Positions 1-13,698 of a stretch of DNA of 64,000 bases are shown here, piece after piece. Position 1 is the first letter of the stretch, and every line of letters starts with the position of its first letter. Source of the DNA: Vitis vinifera. Its lineage: Eukaryota > Streptophyta > Magnoliopsida > Vitales > Vitaceae. The stretch lies in assembly GCF_030704535.1 (NCBI RefSeq), contig NC_081807.1, positions 1,033,001-1,097,000 of the forward strand. Direction: 5' to 3'. Under the pieces are notes generated by a model. The model saw only the letters and a program-made list of their open reading frames with translations. It ran no database searches and was not told the origin of the DNA. The position numbers and the translations under genes are program-made.

Positions 1-1118
1 GTCTGCTTGGGTAGTTTTACAGATTAGGTGTTTGGTTATAAGTTATTTGTTCTCATTCTTATGTGGGGTTATTTAGTCTTAGTAAAGTCCTGTCATTGTT
101 GTGAAATTTCTTAAGATTGTGTAATTTAGAAACTAGGCTTTATGTGAAGCTTTTAAGTCCATCAGCCTTGCCGTACTTATGTGGTTGTGTTTTCCTAAAT
201 TTGGGTTTTTTAAAGCTTAATAGTTTACTTATTTATTTTTTTTGGGATGGAAGTTTCTTATTTTGAAATTCTCTTTCCACAACACTTCTTTGCTTTGCTG
301 CAGACTTATATACTTCCTATTTGCTTTGTGCTGCCATTTTTGGGGCTTATTAATATATTGCCCTTTCACTTATAAAAAAAAATAAAAATAATGATAATAA
401 TATACTGCTCTTTTGCCTATCAAAAAAAGAAAAAAAAAGAAAAAACACTCTCCACACACATGCACATAATATGTATATGTATGTATTGAAACTACTAGAA
501 AACCTTCTTGAAACTCTAAGGTTTATCTATCTTTCTTTTTTTTATTCTTTATTTTACTCTCTTTGATTCTGTGCACACTATCACACTGGCTACCGCTCCC
601 ATATTCCTAAATTTCTCTCAAAATTCTACCCTTTGATCAGAAATACTGAACCTACTTTTAGTCCACCACCTTGACCCTAAAATCCAAAAATTCCCTTGCA
701 GTGTAGAAATTCCATTATCTTCCTTTTTAATTTTAGCCCATTACACTTTGAAGGTCAGCCAATTAATCCATATCTTTTCCATGCTCCCTAATTTCACATT
801 TTCCTCCAAATACCATAAGCTATTAATGTCAGCCTATACAACTTCAGTCTTGTCTTTAATGACATGCTCTTACATCATTTCTTTTGTAGTGTTTTTTTTT
901 GATAAGTATCATTTCCTTTTCTAGTGTTGACTGGCCCATAATATCCTTCATGACACATTTTACCATCAGCTTTTCTTAGCTTATTCTACAGTCATGTTCA
1001 ATTTATCCATGTTTTCTTGTATCTGTTTATCAGTCCCCAGGATCTGTGAGGGTTGAAATGATGTTTGTTTTGGATTAGATGGCTCATGCCTTGTTCTTAT
1101 ACTTCTGAACTAATGTAG
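1..1118 (+). other. Upstream intron of the URB2-like gene
   Basis: No open frame with coding character is seen. The stretch is T-rich and ends in a TAG acceptor at 1116-1118 directly before the first exon in the window. I read it as intron sequence of the gene that begins left of the window. Nothing else is recognised here. Confidence 0.6.
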
Positions 1119-3363
1119 GTGAATAATGCTATTTTTGCACTCTGTAAAGCAGTGAGGCTTTTGGTATCACATGATAGTGATTGTGAACTGAATTATTCTG
1201 GATTTATGTCCTGCACAAATTCTGCATCCTATGAAGCATGTGCAAAATCAGTGGAAATGTTATTGTGCTCGCAAGAGTTCAAATTTGCCATTTATAATGC
1301 TATTAGATCTATACCAGAAGGGCAAGCAAGTGAATGTGTTCGACAATTAACAACAGATATTTCAGATTCACTGAAGTGGATGAAAACAAGTTGCTCTGTG
1401 GCTTCTGGAAAAGAATCTGGAAACGCAAAGCAAAGTGGTAGCCTACTGGGTTTTGATCTGCAAGTGGAACTTCTGGGAAAAGGTTTGGCAGAAATATATA
1501 CACTGGTGCTAGATTCTCTGAATGTCACAACAGGTAATAGTAGTCTCTTAGGAGTTTCTATAGAGGGCCTAATGACAGTTATGCGCCCTGGCATGAGTAG
1601 TCTGGTTGCACTACAGCTAGATGGTGTCAATGAGTTCATTTCTGCTGTCACAGAAAGAATCTTCTACAACAGGGTGGCTGAATGCAAAAATGATTTCAGA
1701 AAATTAAGAGCATCCACTCAGTGGATCTTTGTTTTATTCTTTCGTTTGTACATGTCCTGTCGAAGCTTATACAGGCAATCAATCAGCCTTGTGCCTCCAA
1801 CTTCAGCAAAAAAGATGTCTGCAGTAATGGGGGACTTCTATATAGCACACACTGGAAGGGATTGGGTGGAGAAAACTGATTGGACGGAACAAGGCTATTT
1901 TTCTTGGATTGTCCAACCTTCTGCTTCCCTTCCTAATATTATACAATCTATTTTAGACCTTTATCCTCAGGATAGAGTTGTAACTTGCTCTCCTCTGGTT
2001 TATGTGTTGCACACCATGGCTCTTCAGAGGCTTGTTGATTTGAATAGGCAGATTAAATCATTTGAGTATTTACTGCAGAGTAATAATAAGTTAGTCCAAG
2101 AAAAGTTAATGGATGATGATGGCTTATCACAGTGTCATGAAAAAGACATAAAGTCTAATAAAAAGAAAAGCAGAAAGTGGAAACGTTTTATTGCTGTTTT
2201 GAGGGAAGAGGCGACGGGCCTTACTGATTTCATGATGGGATCTGTCTCATTAGTGACCAAAAAGCAACAGTGTTTCTCCAGTTTTGATGATACAACTTGT
2301 AAGGATACATGCGCCAAAGCTCTTCATGAGGATGATGCATGGGATTTGGGTGTTTGTGCTGTGAATGAGATAACATTGCCCACTGCAATTTGGTGGGTTC
2401 TTTGCCAAAATATTGATATTTGGTGCACTCATGCTGCTAAGAAGAAGTTGAAGACGTTCCTCTCACTTTTAATATGTACTTCTCTTCCTCATATTGGAAG
2501 CAGTTTTGGAGAGGTTAAAAAACACAACACCAATGAACCTGGCTATCAGAGGAAAGTATCGGTGGGGCAAATCTCGATGGAACTTCTAAGTGACACCACT
2601 CTGTATGAACAAAAAGTAAGACAATATTATGAACCAAATACTCTTTTTCTCTTGTGTGCATGCACACCCCAAAAGTAATGATATTTATATATGTCAAATT
2701 TTATTCTTGTGCATGTATGTTTTACATGAATGACTCATTTTCTTCTGTACTTTTCTTTTGTGGTTCTGCTTTTAACTTTTATTGCTATTTTATGGTTTTG
2801 TTGGAAGTTATTGCATCAAATGATGTTTGTACTATCTCTTGTACTAGTTTGTTTGCAGGCACATTGCATCAAGGTTTTGCCGTAATCTGGAGAAGTCATT
2901 ATCACCATTACTTAGTGATGCAGCATACAGAGATTTTGACTTCAATTCATCACCCAATTGGCAAGAGGTTTTAAGTGCCTTTGACAACTTATCAGTGGTT
3001 GTTTCAGGCGCCAAGTATGTAACTAATGATTGTGCTTCAGTGGCAGAACTGACTTCTCATCTATCTAATAGGCTGCCTACAGAATTTAATGAGGAAAAGA
3101 AAGCCTTTCTTTTACAGAGCATGGAATTTACAGCTTGTCAAAGTTCGCTTAATCTATTGTGCTGGATGCCAAAAGGATATTTAAATTCTAGATCATTCTC
3201 CCTTTATACAACTTGTATTCTCAACCTTGAAAGGTAAATTCTGTCACTTTTCATCTGATCTTTTATATTACAATGACCTGCCTGTTCATAAAATGCCCTG
3301 CCCTCCTTCAAATGGAGATTGTTGCATCTAAAATTACTAGAAATAAATGAACCAGTGAGAAGT

Positions 3364-3444
<81 letters not shown>

Positions 3445-6400
3445 GTATTATACTTTTTTGAATTTGTTGAAAAAATATTCTTAAAATGAGAAAAAATAAA
3501 GAAAATCTTAAAAAGTTGCAATTTAGTATGATATGTGCAATTTAATTGTTCTCCCATTAAGTACTTGACTTTTCTAAATTAGTATGTGGATCTTCTGACG
3601 ATCTTACTGGACCCTACTATGGAGGGATTTGAGATATTCACTTTTAGAAATACCTGTGTTTTTGAAGCATCAGTTTTCGTTTACGATCTTTCCTGCACTT
3701 TGTTACCTTAGCAATGTCTTACTTGCCTTTTGGCAATCCAAAATGGATCATTGGTGTGCATAAGCTAGGATCAACCAAGTTGGGAATCGCTGTATTAGTT
3801 AAATAAGGACTATGCCTCAAATCCAATTAGATGAGGGAGTGTTAACCATAATGAGCTAAAAGGATTTTCCATGAGATGGGAAATGAAAACTTTTGGCCCT
3901 ACATGAGGCTTGGAAATAAGTATTTTTTTGGTAATGAGCAAAATTCTATACTGCAGAAATGTCTGACACCACCAGCGAGGAGTGTTGTTACTGGCAACAG
4001 TATGGAAAGTATGAAGGGATCAGTGGAAAACTCTTGTAGAAATTGGAGAAAAAATAAAAGAAATCTTGAAAGATGACAAAATAATGAAAGATGTGGTTTA
4101 AGTAGTGGAAATTTCCTTAAAAATCATGGACAAGGCTCGGATCATTATACTGATGACCAAGATCTTGTTATGACATAATATATAGCTAGCCAACCACATG
4201 CATGATATGAACTCTCTCTCTCTCTCTCTCTCTCTTCCCCTCTTGTTGGAGCCTTGTGAAAGCGAATAATGTGAATTTTTATATTATAGTGGTTTGTTTT
4301 TCTTTTGGTTCTGAAGGATTCTGATGGAGTGTACACTTGCTCTTAAACTTTATAACAGGACGTTTTCATTAATGATGCATGGAATTGTAAGGAAATGAAC
4401 TAAAAGGGGGAGTAAATTGTCAGAGAGAAGAGGTTAAAATAGAGGAAAATCTGTGAGATGATAAAAAAAGTAAAGAAGGTTAAAATATATTAATTTTTCT
4501 TGTGAAGGAATAAGATGGAATTGTTTAAGATATTTTACTCCTTGAGAAAGGTGTAGAACATGAATTGGTGGCATCCTGTACTAATAGTATGGATGACTTT
4601 TTTTTTTTTTTCTTCCTTTGTGTTTCAGGTTTGTGGTTTGCAGGTTAATAAAGTGTCATTGTGCATTATGTTCCCATAATCATTATGAGCTTTACAGATT
4701 GTTTTTGTCTTGCCGGAGGACCTTGAAACATCTGATAATGGCATTTTGTGAGGAGAAAATGGAAGCTAGTCAATCCTCACTTACTTCAATATTTCCTGAG
4801 GTTTCATTTCCTGTTTTATGGCTTTTAAAGTCAGTATCTGTGATGGTTGGGCTTCAACACACATTTTCAGAGGATAGAGCTAGCCAATTTAGATATATGT
4901 CCTTCTCATTGATGGATCAAACCTCATATGTGTTTTTGATGTTTAGCAAAAGTCAGTTTAGTCATGTGGTTCACTTCAGTATGAATGTGAAGAAGTCTTG
5001 TGCAGAACAACTTAATTCTGATCTTGTCCATGAGGAGAGTCATTTAACTGAAACTGATCCTTGTTCGGATTCCTCAAAAGCTGTTGATGCATGGAAAAAT
5101 GTGGTCCTTGTTGCTGAAGCCTTAAAGGAACAGACAGAAAATCTTCTCATCTCTCTAAAGGATGCCCTTTGTAACAAGAGGGTGGAAGTTGGAACTGTGG
5201 ATTTAAATAGATTATCTTCTCTAGTGTCATGCTTTCAAGGGTTTATGTGGGGCCTTGCATCTGCCATGAACCATATAGATGTGAAGGAGTGTGATGATGA
5301 AATGAAATTGTTGAAATGGAAGAATGAACCTTTCTCCAAACTCAACCTTTGTATAAATGTCTTCACAGATTTTATTGATTTTTCCTTATGCATGTTTCTT
5401 ATTGAGGATGATCAACAGCCTGAAGGTTTAGGTGGTGCTCAAAATCTTTCTGGGTTGGACCAGAAAAATGACTGTTCACTTGAACCCTATGGTGGTGAGA
5501 ATGATATTTCATGTGCTAACAAGCAACAGAAATCCAAAACTGCAAGGAGCTCAGGATCATTGCACATCGACAATGATTCTGAAAATACTGGTGGTCAAGA
5601 AATGAGGTTGCAGTTGGACAGTGCAGTCTGTGCTACCAATTTCCTGTCTGATGTTGATTTGTTTGAGCTACGACGATTAAATAGGCCTTTGCTGCGAAGC
5701 TTGTTAAAAGGTGATAATCCTGAAGCAGCTTTTTTTCTCAGAGAGTTATTTATAGCTTCTTCAGCTATTCTGAGGCTAAATTTGCAGATCAACTGTATTC
5801 CCTTATCATCATGCTTTGTGCCTATTTTTAATGGCATTTCACAACTTTTGTTATTGGAATTGGCAAACATGGCTGATGTGCCACAGCCAATTTCTTTGGT
5901 GTGGTTAGACGGTGTTTTAAAATATCTGGAGGAATTAGGGAATCAATTTCCTTTAACTAATCCTACCTTGTACAGAGATGTTTATGCCAAGCTGATAGAT
6001 CTTCACTTGAAGGCCATAGGAAAATGCATTTCTTTGCAGGGGAAAAGAGCTACTCTAGCATCCCATGACGCAGAGTCAAGTACCAAGACACTCGACAGTC
6101 ATGTAGGATTATCTGATGCATCTCTTTCTCATGGGCCATATTGCTTCGATGAATTTAAATCAAGGTTGAGGATGTCATTCAAAGTGTTTATAAAGAAGCC
6201 ATCAGAGTTGCATTTATTATCTGCTATACAGGCTTTAGAGAGAGCACTAGTTGGAGTACAGGAAGGCTGCATGGTGATCTATGATGTAAATACTGGAAGT
6301 GCACATGGGGGAAAGGTTTCCTCAATCACTGCAGCTGGCATTGACTGCTTGGATTTGGTGCTTGAATTTGTTTCAGGTAAGGTTTTATTAGCATATCAAG

Positions 6401-9400
6401 GCCCTATTTGGCTATAATTTCTAAATAGAATTATTTCACTTTGTGAAAAGAAAGGGAAAGGTGGAAGCTGATTTTTAAACAATGGAAATTTGATTTGTCA
6501 GGAATGGATGCTTTGATGCTTTCAGGATATCGGAATTCTGAACAAAATGATGAATCTTGCTACATAACTGATTTACTGACAGCACATCTGGATTTTTGCA
6601 CTTAAGAATTTTACTTCAATTTCTGTTTATTAATATAATTGCATATTTGCTGTAGCTGTTTTGGACAGATTTGTTCTAACTGTTACTTTCTTTCTAGGAC
6701 GCAAACGATTGAGTGTGGTTAAAAGACACTTAAAGAGCTTAATTGCTGGCCTGTTCAACATAGTTTTGCACTTGCAGAGCCCTTTTATATTCTATAGGAA
6801 ATTGATCCATAATAAAGGTCAGACTGATCCAGATCCTGGCTCAGTTATTCTTATGTGCATTGAGGTACTGACAAGAATTTCTGGAAAGCATGCTCTGTTC
6901 CAAATGGATCCTTGCCATCTACAGCAGTGTTTGCGGATACCTGCAGCACTTTTTCAATCTTTCCGTGGGCTTAGACTTTCTGATGCTCCAGCTTCATATA
7001 ATTTTTTTATGTTTTCTGACAACCAAGATAATGGTTCTCTGGAAAGCATGGATTCTTGTACTGTGGATCGACAATTCACAATAGATCTATTTGCTGCATG
7101 CTGCAGATTATTGAATACCGTTCTTAAGCATCATAAAAGGTATACTTGGCCTCTTTATACATTGATATGGGTTCCTAAATGTTATGGTTCATTTATTCTG
7201 TCGGCAGGACATAATTCTTATTTTTTTATTATTTTACTATTTTATTTTTAACTTTGTCAAATATTTCATCTTGGTTTTTCTCTATTAAGATTTACAATGC
7301 TATGTGTCTCTTCCTTCCTTTCTCCTGCTTGAATATTCTACTTTGATTGTGGGTGAATGTATGTATCTTTCACATTAAGCTCAGATGGAAACTTTAATAC
7401 TGATCTCGACAAGACCTCTGCCTGACTATTTGATACAGCCTGACAATTTGAGTTCAGTGCCGTACCACACTATCCAGGACCATTGTTAGTTATATCCTGG
7501 TTAATAAGAGCTTTCAAACATGCAAGATGAAGGGGCAATTCGGAGTATGTGATTTGGAAAACATGAGTTGAAGTTAGAATGGCTATTTTTGCATGCGGTA
7601 AATCTCATTTCATATTTTGATTAGAACTTCAATATTTGATGTACTTAATAGTTTATGCATTTTAGAATAGAACAAATCGAGCATTTTCTTTCGTGAAATC
7701 CTAAAACTTTTGTACATTCTATTTTTTTTTATGAATAAAGAGAAATATATTAAAAGAAAAGAGGCACATCAAAGAAGTACCCCAGAGTATACAGGTAGTA
7801 TACAAAGGTAGAAAACAAAGAAGAGAGAAGAGAACCCTTAACCAGGGCTTAACCAATCTACAAAATCTACAACAAAAGGGGGACAAGAGCCAAATAACCC
7901 CCTAGTCCAGGCCCACAGATTACAAAGGAAAAACGATTTACACCCATGAATCGAATGCTCCTCATTTTCAAACGCTCTACTGTTTCTTTCCTTCCAAACA
8001 ATCCAAAAAAGGCACAAGGGAGCTGAAAACCACACTTTCTTCATTTCCTTTCCCACACAAGGCCCAAACCATCCCAATTTAACCTAACATACCCGTGTCA
8101 ACACGACATGGCATGGGTGTGGGTATGAGATTCTTGTTGGATACTCCTATTTTACTTCAGGTGTGACTATTTGATTTTTTTTCATTGATATCCTTTTATT
8201 CTATCTACTTTTTTAGCAATGACTAATAATTACATTAGAGAAAAAAAGAGTTAGTTGAAAAGTGAATTTTTGTAAGAATATTTAGTGATAAGAGGGAAAA
8301 AATGAGAGTTCTTAAAAAGGATATCTTCATTTCCAATTTATTTTTAATTGATTTTTGTTTTCTTATGCCATATCCCAGTACCTGTCCCCAATTTTTGGAT
8401 CCTTTTTGGTTGAGTTCCCATGTCCTAAAATTTGAGTTGTGAAGAATCGGACACTTAGACACATACCTGCATTCGACACTCCAACCTGAACCCATGCAAC
8501 ATAGCGCACATTCTTAGGTGCTTAAGAACTCTACCATATTTTGATTGCATCTTAGATCATCTGTTTGACCATCTTGTGCATTTTATTGGCTTTTGAAAAA
8601 GAGGAAGGCTAAGATGAAACAGTTTAAGTTTCATCTAAGGATCTGAAATGCAAGGATCTACGCTCGGTAGAATGGAAAGATGAGAGAGTTCTTTGATCCT
8701 TGATTGTCTTAGATGATGGTGGGTGAAGATGGCGATATCATCCCAAAGCTTATGCCATAGATCCTGAAACACTTTTAATTTGTGCTCCATTGGTAAGGAT
8801 GCAGTAATAACATCATACTTCCTGGGGCTTCTTATAGATTGAGAGAAGGTTGCCCCATTGTGGACCAATATTCAAGTTTTTATTTCTTTTCTTGATATCA
8901 AGTTATGCTACTATTTTCTTTTCTTCTTTTATGTTGGAAGCATTTCAGGTTTGCTCTAATGCCAAAGGCTGTTCAACTAATGTCCAGACAAATATACTAG
9001 TTCATTAATAATTCTATGATTGTAGGAACATCTAGATGTTTATGTTGTCTTGATGTTTGTTGTTAATGCTGATATAATAATTTCTCATCTCAATCATGTT
9101 AAGTGTTAGGCTTGTTTTGTTTTTGTTTTCTACTTTCCCCTCTCTCTTCTCTCTCCATAGTTTGATCATTAGCAGCATGCACATCAGATTTGTTATTTTA
9201 TTTCCTAATTTCTCACTTTACATGTTTATTCTTTCTTCTCTCCCTTTAATTTATTCTGTTCTGTAAAGAGAACATATAATTGTTGTGGTATTGTAGTGAG
9301 TGTGAGCAATGCATTGCTCTTCTTGAAGATTCGGTTTGTGTTCTCCTTCGTTGTTTAGAGACGGTGGATGCTGATTCAGTGGTCCGAAAAGGTTATTTTT

Positions 9401-10418
9401 CATGGGAAGTAGAAGAGGGAGTAAAGTGTGCTTGTTTTCTTCGAAGGATTTATGAAGAGGTGTGTAATTTTATCATGAACTTGGTAATACTTTGAAAATG
9501 TATCTCCGTTGTTCGAGTTTCCAGATGATATTTAGAGTAGTAAAAATCACCTGCATAATTAGTCTCTTTTTTGGAATTTAATTTTTATTCAAAGGTTATA
9601 GATAGAGTCTCCAATTAGGGAGGGCTTCTGATACATGCAGGTGAGGTGACAGGCTCAATTAGTGAGCTTCAGTGGTTTTGACATCCTCATTCCTTTGTTA
9701 ATGATAAAATTTCAACCCAATTTTCCTCCTTAATGATCGGAAACTGAATGGACATTAGAATATGGCTCTTTTGCTTTCATGAATAAGAGTTTTAAATAAA
9801 ATAAACTATAGGAATGGAGGAGTGATACCAACAGTAAACATTGTATGTGTCATATTTGGAAAAATTCTTCCAAGATATGCAATTATTAAAGTATGCTTTG
9901 TGATTTTGCAGATGAGACAGCAAAAGGATGTCTTTAGGCAGCACTGTTTTAAGTTTTTATCCAATTACATATGGATTTATTCAGGATATGGCCCCCTTAA
10001 AACAGGCATCAGAAGGTGATATTCAGCATCTCATATGCAACTTGATTATTGCTATTAATTACGTATTATGACTTTTATGCTTAGGTCTTTCATGTTCAAC
10101 TTTGCATAGACCTTATGCAGTCACAAATGAATCATTTGGTTAATCAATTTGCAGGGAAATTGACGATGCTCTGAGACCAGGAGTTTATGCCTTAATAGAT
10201 GCTTGCTCAGCAGATGATCTTCAATATCTTCATACTGTGTTTGGAGGTATGCAATCTTGACTATTCTAAGGTGTAAAATCGGACTCTTGGTGACATCTGC
10301 TTCAAGTCTCACTTTGCTTTGGATGTTATTAATTCTTGTAGAGGGTCCTTGTCGAAGCACTCTAGCAACTTTGCAGCATGATTACAAGCTGAACTTCCAA
10401 TATGAAGGAAAAGTTTGA
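1119..10418 (+). CDS. URB2: URB2/NPA2-like nucleolar pre-rRNA processing protein (3' part of gene)
   Basis: Eight exons can be joined in consistent phase: 1119-2615, 2848-3233, 4629-6376, 6698-7139, 9297-9459, 9912-10015, 10155-10246 and 10342-10418, ending in TGA. They encode about 1502 residues, and the N-terminus lies left of the window. The second exon is read from the acceptor at 2845-2847, because the AG at 2857-2858 would give a stop. The C-terminus, from LRPGVYALIDACS through the final YKLNFQYEGKV, matches the Urb2/Npa2 C-terminal domain, whose family pattern is LRPxxYALLD...LYxDYK. The family acts in the nucleolus in 27S pre-rRNA processing and 60S subunit assembly. The protein is a long helical-repeat type without catalytic motifs, and a lysine-rich patch (KSNKKKSRKWKR) may be a nucleolar signal. 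It is a single-copy housekeeping gene flanking the resistance cluster. Family call is strong; exact exon ends are by eye. Confidence 0.88.
3366..3439. repeat. Compound microsatellite (CT)n(TA)n
   Basis: About 19 CT units run directly into about 17 TA units, inside the second URB2 intron of the window. Likely length-polymorphic. Confidence 0.95.
4212..4235. repeat. (CT)n microsatellite
   Basis: About 12 CT units in the same URB2 intron. Confidence 0.9.
7731..8085 (-). mobile_element. 5'-truncated LINE (plant L1-type) fragment
   Basis: A minus-strand open frame at 7838-8077 (79 aa) contains LCLFWIVWKERNSRAFEN, the typical tail of plant L1-type reverse transcriptase ORFs (zf-RVT region). It is followed by a short 3' UTR and an A-tract (T-run at 7722-7730 on the plus strand). 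Only the last few hundred bases are present, as expected for 5'-truncated LINE copies. It lies antisense in the 2.16-kb URB2 intron between exons 7139 and 9297. I could not find a clear target-site duplication. Confidence 0.75.
8086..8505. repeat. Possible MITE-like repeat in URB2 intron
   Basis: GTGTC/GACAC-rich stretches face each other at about 8096-8130 and 8445-8505. They resemble a dispersed plant repeat with GTGTCCGA-type motifs. The ends and target duplication are not resolved, so this is a weak call. Confidence 0.3.
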
Positions 10419-12230
10419 CCTAAGTTCTTTCCCCGTGCCAAGAAATCGTATTTATTTGTTCCCAGCAATTCTTATAACATAATGAGGGAACCAAGTGGTA
10501 ACAATACCCTGGAGATAGCATAATATGATCCTAAAATATCATGGAAGCATGATGATCATGATTCTCCATGCCCCAAATCCCCTGTGGAAGTTCGAAGTGG
10601 CATGTCTGGGTTGTGACATTGGATGGTTCCACAGTTGTTCTGGGTTATGATATTGACATTTGCTCAGTTGTGGCCTTTGTAAATGAGATCCAGCTGAAGC
10701 TGTAGACAAGGAATCAAGAAAAAAAGCGATATCTTTCTCATTCTGCAACCAATATTCAGCTCATTTTGTAAGTTCCATGTGTGTATATATATGTAGACAA
10801 AGAATACATACTATATATCTTGGTTTTTCAACAATGCAAATTTAATTTTATTGGTGTCTTTTACATTTCATGTATTCACTGACATCATCAACATTCTAGT
10901 AATGCAACCCTGATTTTTATAGATCGAAGTTTCCTTTTCTTAGATGATGTGTGCTCAATTCTTGTTTAATCCTTATCTTCTGATGGATTGATAATTGTAA
11001 TTATCGGTAACTTGTGTTAATCAACCTTGGATTTTTCTCGAAAAAGGTGCAGTCTTTTCTGGATCCAGATGATTGATTAGTTAGAGACCCTACCCAGATT
11101 TTGGTTGCCCAAGAAAAAGCCAAAGGAGCAAGGGAGCCCCATCTTTATTTAATGAAGGGCCACGTATGCTAGGCAGGTGTTAACTTGTACCTACCATCAG
11201 TCATCAACCACAAAAATCTAAACAAGAAACATTGAATGCAAGAGATGTGATATGGACATCAATGATTTAGGGTTTCATGTGACTATGAAATGATAGAAAA
11301 ACTAGTAAATTAGTGTGTTTAGTGGGATTTTTAGCAGTGGGATAAGCACTCACTGTGAGCTGAAAAATAAAAAATCTGGTATCCACCAATAGGTCTCAGT
11401 CACATGTCATCTATCATATAAATTTGGATGGGCTCTATTATATATGTAGCATTTTTTTAGGTATCTTTAATACAATTTTAGTGGAATTTCAGTCTCATCA
11501 TTATTAGACTGTCTTCCTGAGAGGATAAACTTTGACCTAGTGTGATGACTCAGTGGGTACATTGTTGTTCATTATCCATCATTTTTAGCATTTATTTGAA
11601 AACTAGTTTTGAAAACAACCCTTTTTCTTTAGAATATAAACCAGTTTTGTAACTTCAAAAAAACAAGAGAATATGAAGAATAGTTTAGGAATTTTTATAT
11701 TATACATAAGTGAAGAATGTTTTTATGAAGAATAAGCTAGAAAAATTGAGTTCTCAAATAAAATTCTGTTCCCAAAAATAATTAAAAATTGTTTTTAAAA
11801 GTTGTCAAAATTTGTTTATTTTTTCTGTTGAGAAGTATATTTTGATAATTGTTAGCGTATCACTGGATGTCTTAAAGTTTCGGGATTAAAATTGATAATT
11901 TAACATGATATATATCTTACTTAGCCCACATGGAGCCAAGATGCAAGTTAGCCTTCCCATGAGTTGATGTACCTAAAACTTGATATAAATTATATTTATG
12001 CTAGTCATTTTCTAGAAGTAACATTAAGAACATAACTTGATATATATGACATATTACTGAATTTATACGATAAGTAAATAAAGTAACTTGTTACTAAGAT
12101 TAAAGCATTTTCCAAGCATAATTCAATAGGTTCCCACCTACCAAATCAAACTCTCTTGATTGCTATAAATAACTGCTCTGCTTTCATCAAGGGGCCTCTT
12201 AGAACTGGTGCAGTGGCCAAAAGGCCCTTC
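10419..12230. other. URB2 3' UTR and intergenic region
   Basis: Probable 3' UTR follows the TGA at 10416-10418. The rest is AT-rich intergenic sequence without a convincing open frame, repeat or RNA gene. The last 100 bases are presumably the promoter and 5' UTR of the small membrane protein gene. Confidence 0.5.
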
Positions 12231-12623
12231 ATGGCCTACAGAAGAAGAAGCATAGCCTCATCTATTGCAGATGTCTTTACTATAAGTCCTCTGCCATACC
12301 CAGTTCTCCTTATTCTAGCAGTGATCTTAATCTTCTTTTCTATATCATGGTATGTCTCTTATGACTCAATTATAGAAGCTGCAGAAGTGCAGATGAGTTG
12401 GGCGCTATTAGCCATTCCTATACTACTTCTAATGGCAGTCCACTTGGTGTCATCCATGGAAAATTCTGACCTCTTCTCTGCTTCCTCGCCCTATGGTTAT
12501 CGCCGCCGCAGCTACCATAGTCCTCAGGAAGGCAGCTCTCCATGGGGCGTGGCTGCTTTAATTGTGTTGTTGCTTATTATGGTGCAATACCAGTCTGTGT
12601 TCCATGATAGCTGGCTTGTTTAG
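12231..12623 (+). CDS. Small three-helix membrane protein, unknown function
   Basis: 130 aa from the ATG at 12231. The open frame extends 25 codons further upstream but without another ATG. The protein starts MAYRRRS and has three hydrophobic segments at about residues 20-40, 55-76 and 105-123, separated by a Ser/Tyr/Arg-rich loop. The last segment carries SPWGVAALIVLLLIMVQYQS, the same block as FPWGVAVLVGVLLVLVSYQS in the gene at 14359-14769, so the two are paralogues in convergent orientation. The family is plant-specific and uncharacterised as far as I know, and I assign no function. No intron is needed. The location is probably the endomembrane system or plasma membrane, by inference from hydrophobicity only. 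Confidence 0.72.
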   Translation: MAYRRRSIASSIADVFTISPLPYPVLLILAVILIFFSISWYVSYDSIIEAAEVQMSWALLAIPILLLMAVHLVSSMENSDLFSASSPYGYRRRSYHSPQEGSSPWGVAALIVLLLIMVQYQSVFHDSWLV

Positions 12624-13136
12624 TATGTTAATTGTTACTGAGTATGATGTGTTTAGGTTGAAATATGTGATTTGAATAACTGGGTTTTGTGTATAATATG
12701 ACTATAGTGAGTTAAATTATCTGTTTTTAGGGTTTGGATTCTTGGCTTATGAATCTGGTCTAATTGCAGACGTTTGATGCTTTTGATTACTTCTATGGTT
12801 ATTTTGCTTCTTTTATTTCCATGGAATCGATCTTTCTTCCAAAAGAGAAGCTATCAAACACTTTATTAAGTTTGAAGCTATCTAAATCATTCATGAGTCA
12901 ACTGATCTGTAATTTTTCCTGGAAAAAATGACAGAAAATTTTCAACTCTTTGCATTTTCGAAGTTTGATGAGACAGCTCTCATGTGATGTAGTTGAGTAA
13001 AGGCTTTTAATTAGGGTTTTTTTTGTAGGAATTCACACGCATGAATGAAAGCCATTTCTCAACACATTTGAGGTATATTTGAATGTCAGAAGCTATAAGA
13101 CAGGGGGAAAGGAATTACTGAAAAACCATCACTTTC

Positions 13137-13295
13137 AGTTGTTTGGTTGATGAGAAATAGGAATGTGACCAAGACAAAAAAATAATCGAAGTTCAAAGAG
13201 TGGAAGAATTGAATTCAAAATAGTGTTTTTTTCTATTTTATTTTCTCTTCCTTCTTCGTCTCTGCTTTAACATTCCTCAGAACCAAACACACTCC
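13137..13295. mobile_element. Possible hAT-type MITE
   Basis: The left end AGTTGTTTGGTTGATGAGAA and the inverted right end AGTGTGTTTGGTTCTGAGGA are imperfect inverted repeats about 160 bp apart, of the GTTTGGTT type seen in hAT MITEs. No target duplication was established. Confidence 0.35.
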
Positions 13296-13571
13296 CAGAA
13301 AATCTGTTAAGGGTTGCTGAAATAAGTGGATATTGTAGGTCATTCCCCCAATTCAATAAAATAACAAAAAGCATCCCAATAATTTGAGGCATGCAATGAT
13401 TAATCTACCCAAAGGGTTCAAGGTTTTCAGCAACAAAATAGCTTAGATTTAATCCAAAACCCAAAGTATCATGATGGGTAATAATAAATAAACCAAAAGA
13501 GTCCACACGCCGATCAAACGCAATCACACAATGGCCACCCTCACTTGGCTGAGTCCCTTGGATGGGTTTCT

Positions 13572-13572
<1 letters not shown>

Positions 13573-13610
<38 letters not shown>
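13573..13610. repeat. (GA)n microsatellite
   Basis: About 18-19 GA units, directly adjoining the tandem repeat that starts at 13611. Confidence 0.95.
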
Positions 13611-13612
<2 letters not shown>

Positions 13613-13698
13613 CTCAAGAGTCATGGCCCAAGAGTAATTTAGACCTGAAGACTTTTTCTCCCCTCAAGAGTCATGGCCCAAGAGTAATTTAGACCTGA
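13611..13698. repeat. Tandem direct repeat, 50-bp period
   Basis: A 38-bp block beginning CCCTCAAGAGTCATGGCCCA occurs identically at 13611-13648 and 13661-13698. Confidence 0.95.

Noticed and set aside
1292-1651. Minus-strand frame of 119 codons opposite URB2
   Set aside because: Shadow of the URB2 coding exon. It has no domain.
2616-2678. URB2 exon continuing to the stop at 2678
   Set aside because: The phase-0 donor at 2616 and the acceptor at 2845-2847 give a continuous protein with the following exon, so the tail is intron.
13405-13617. Minus-strand 70-codon frame starting in the GA microsatellite
   Set aside because: The start is simple-sequence DNA and the rest matches nothing.
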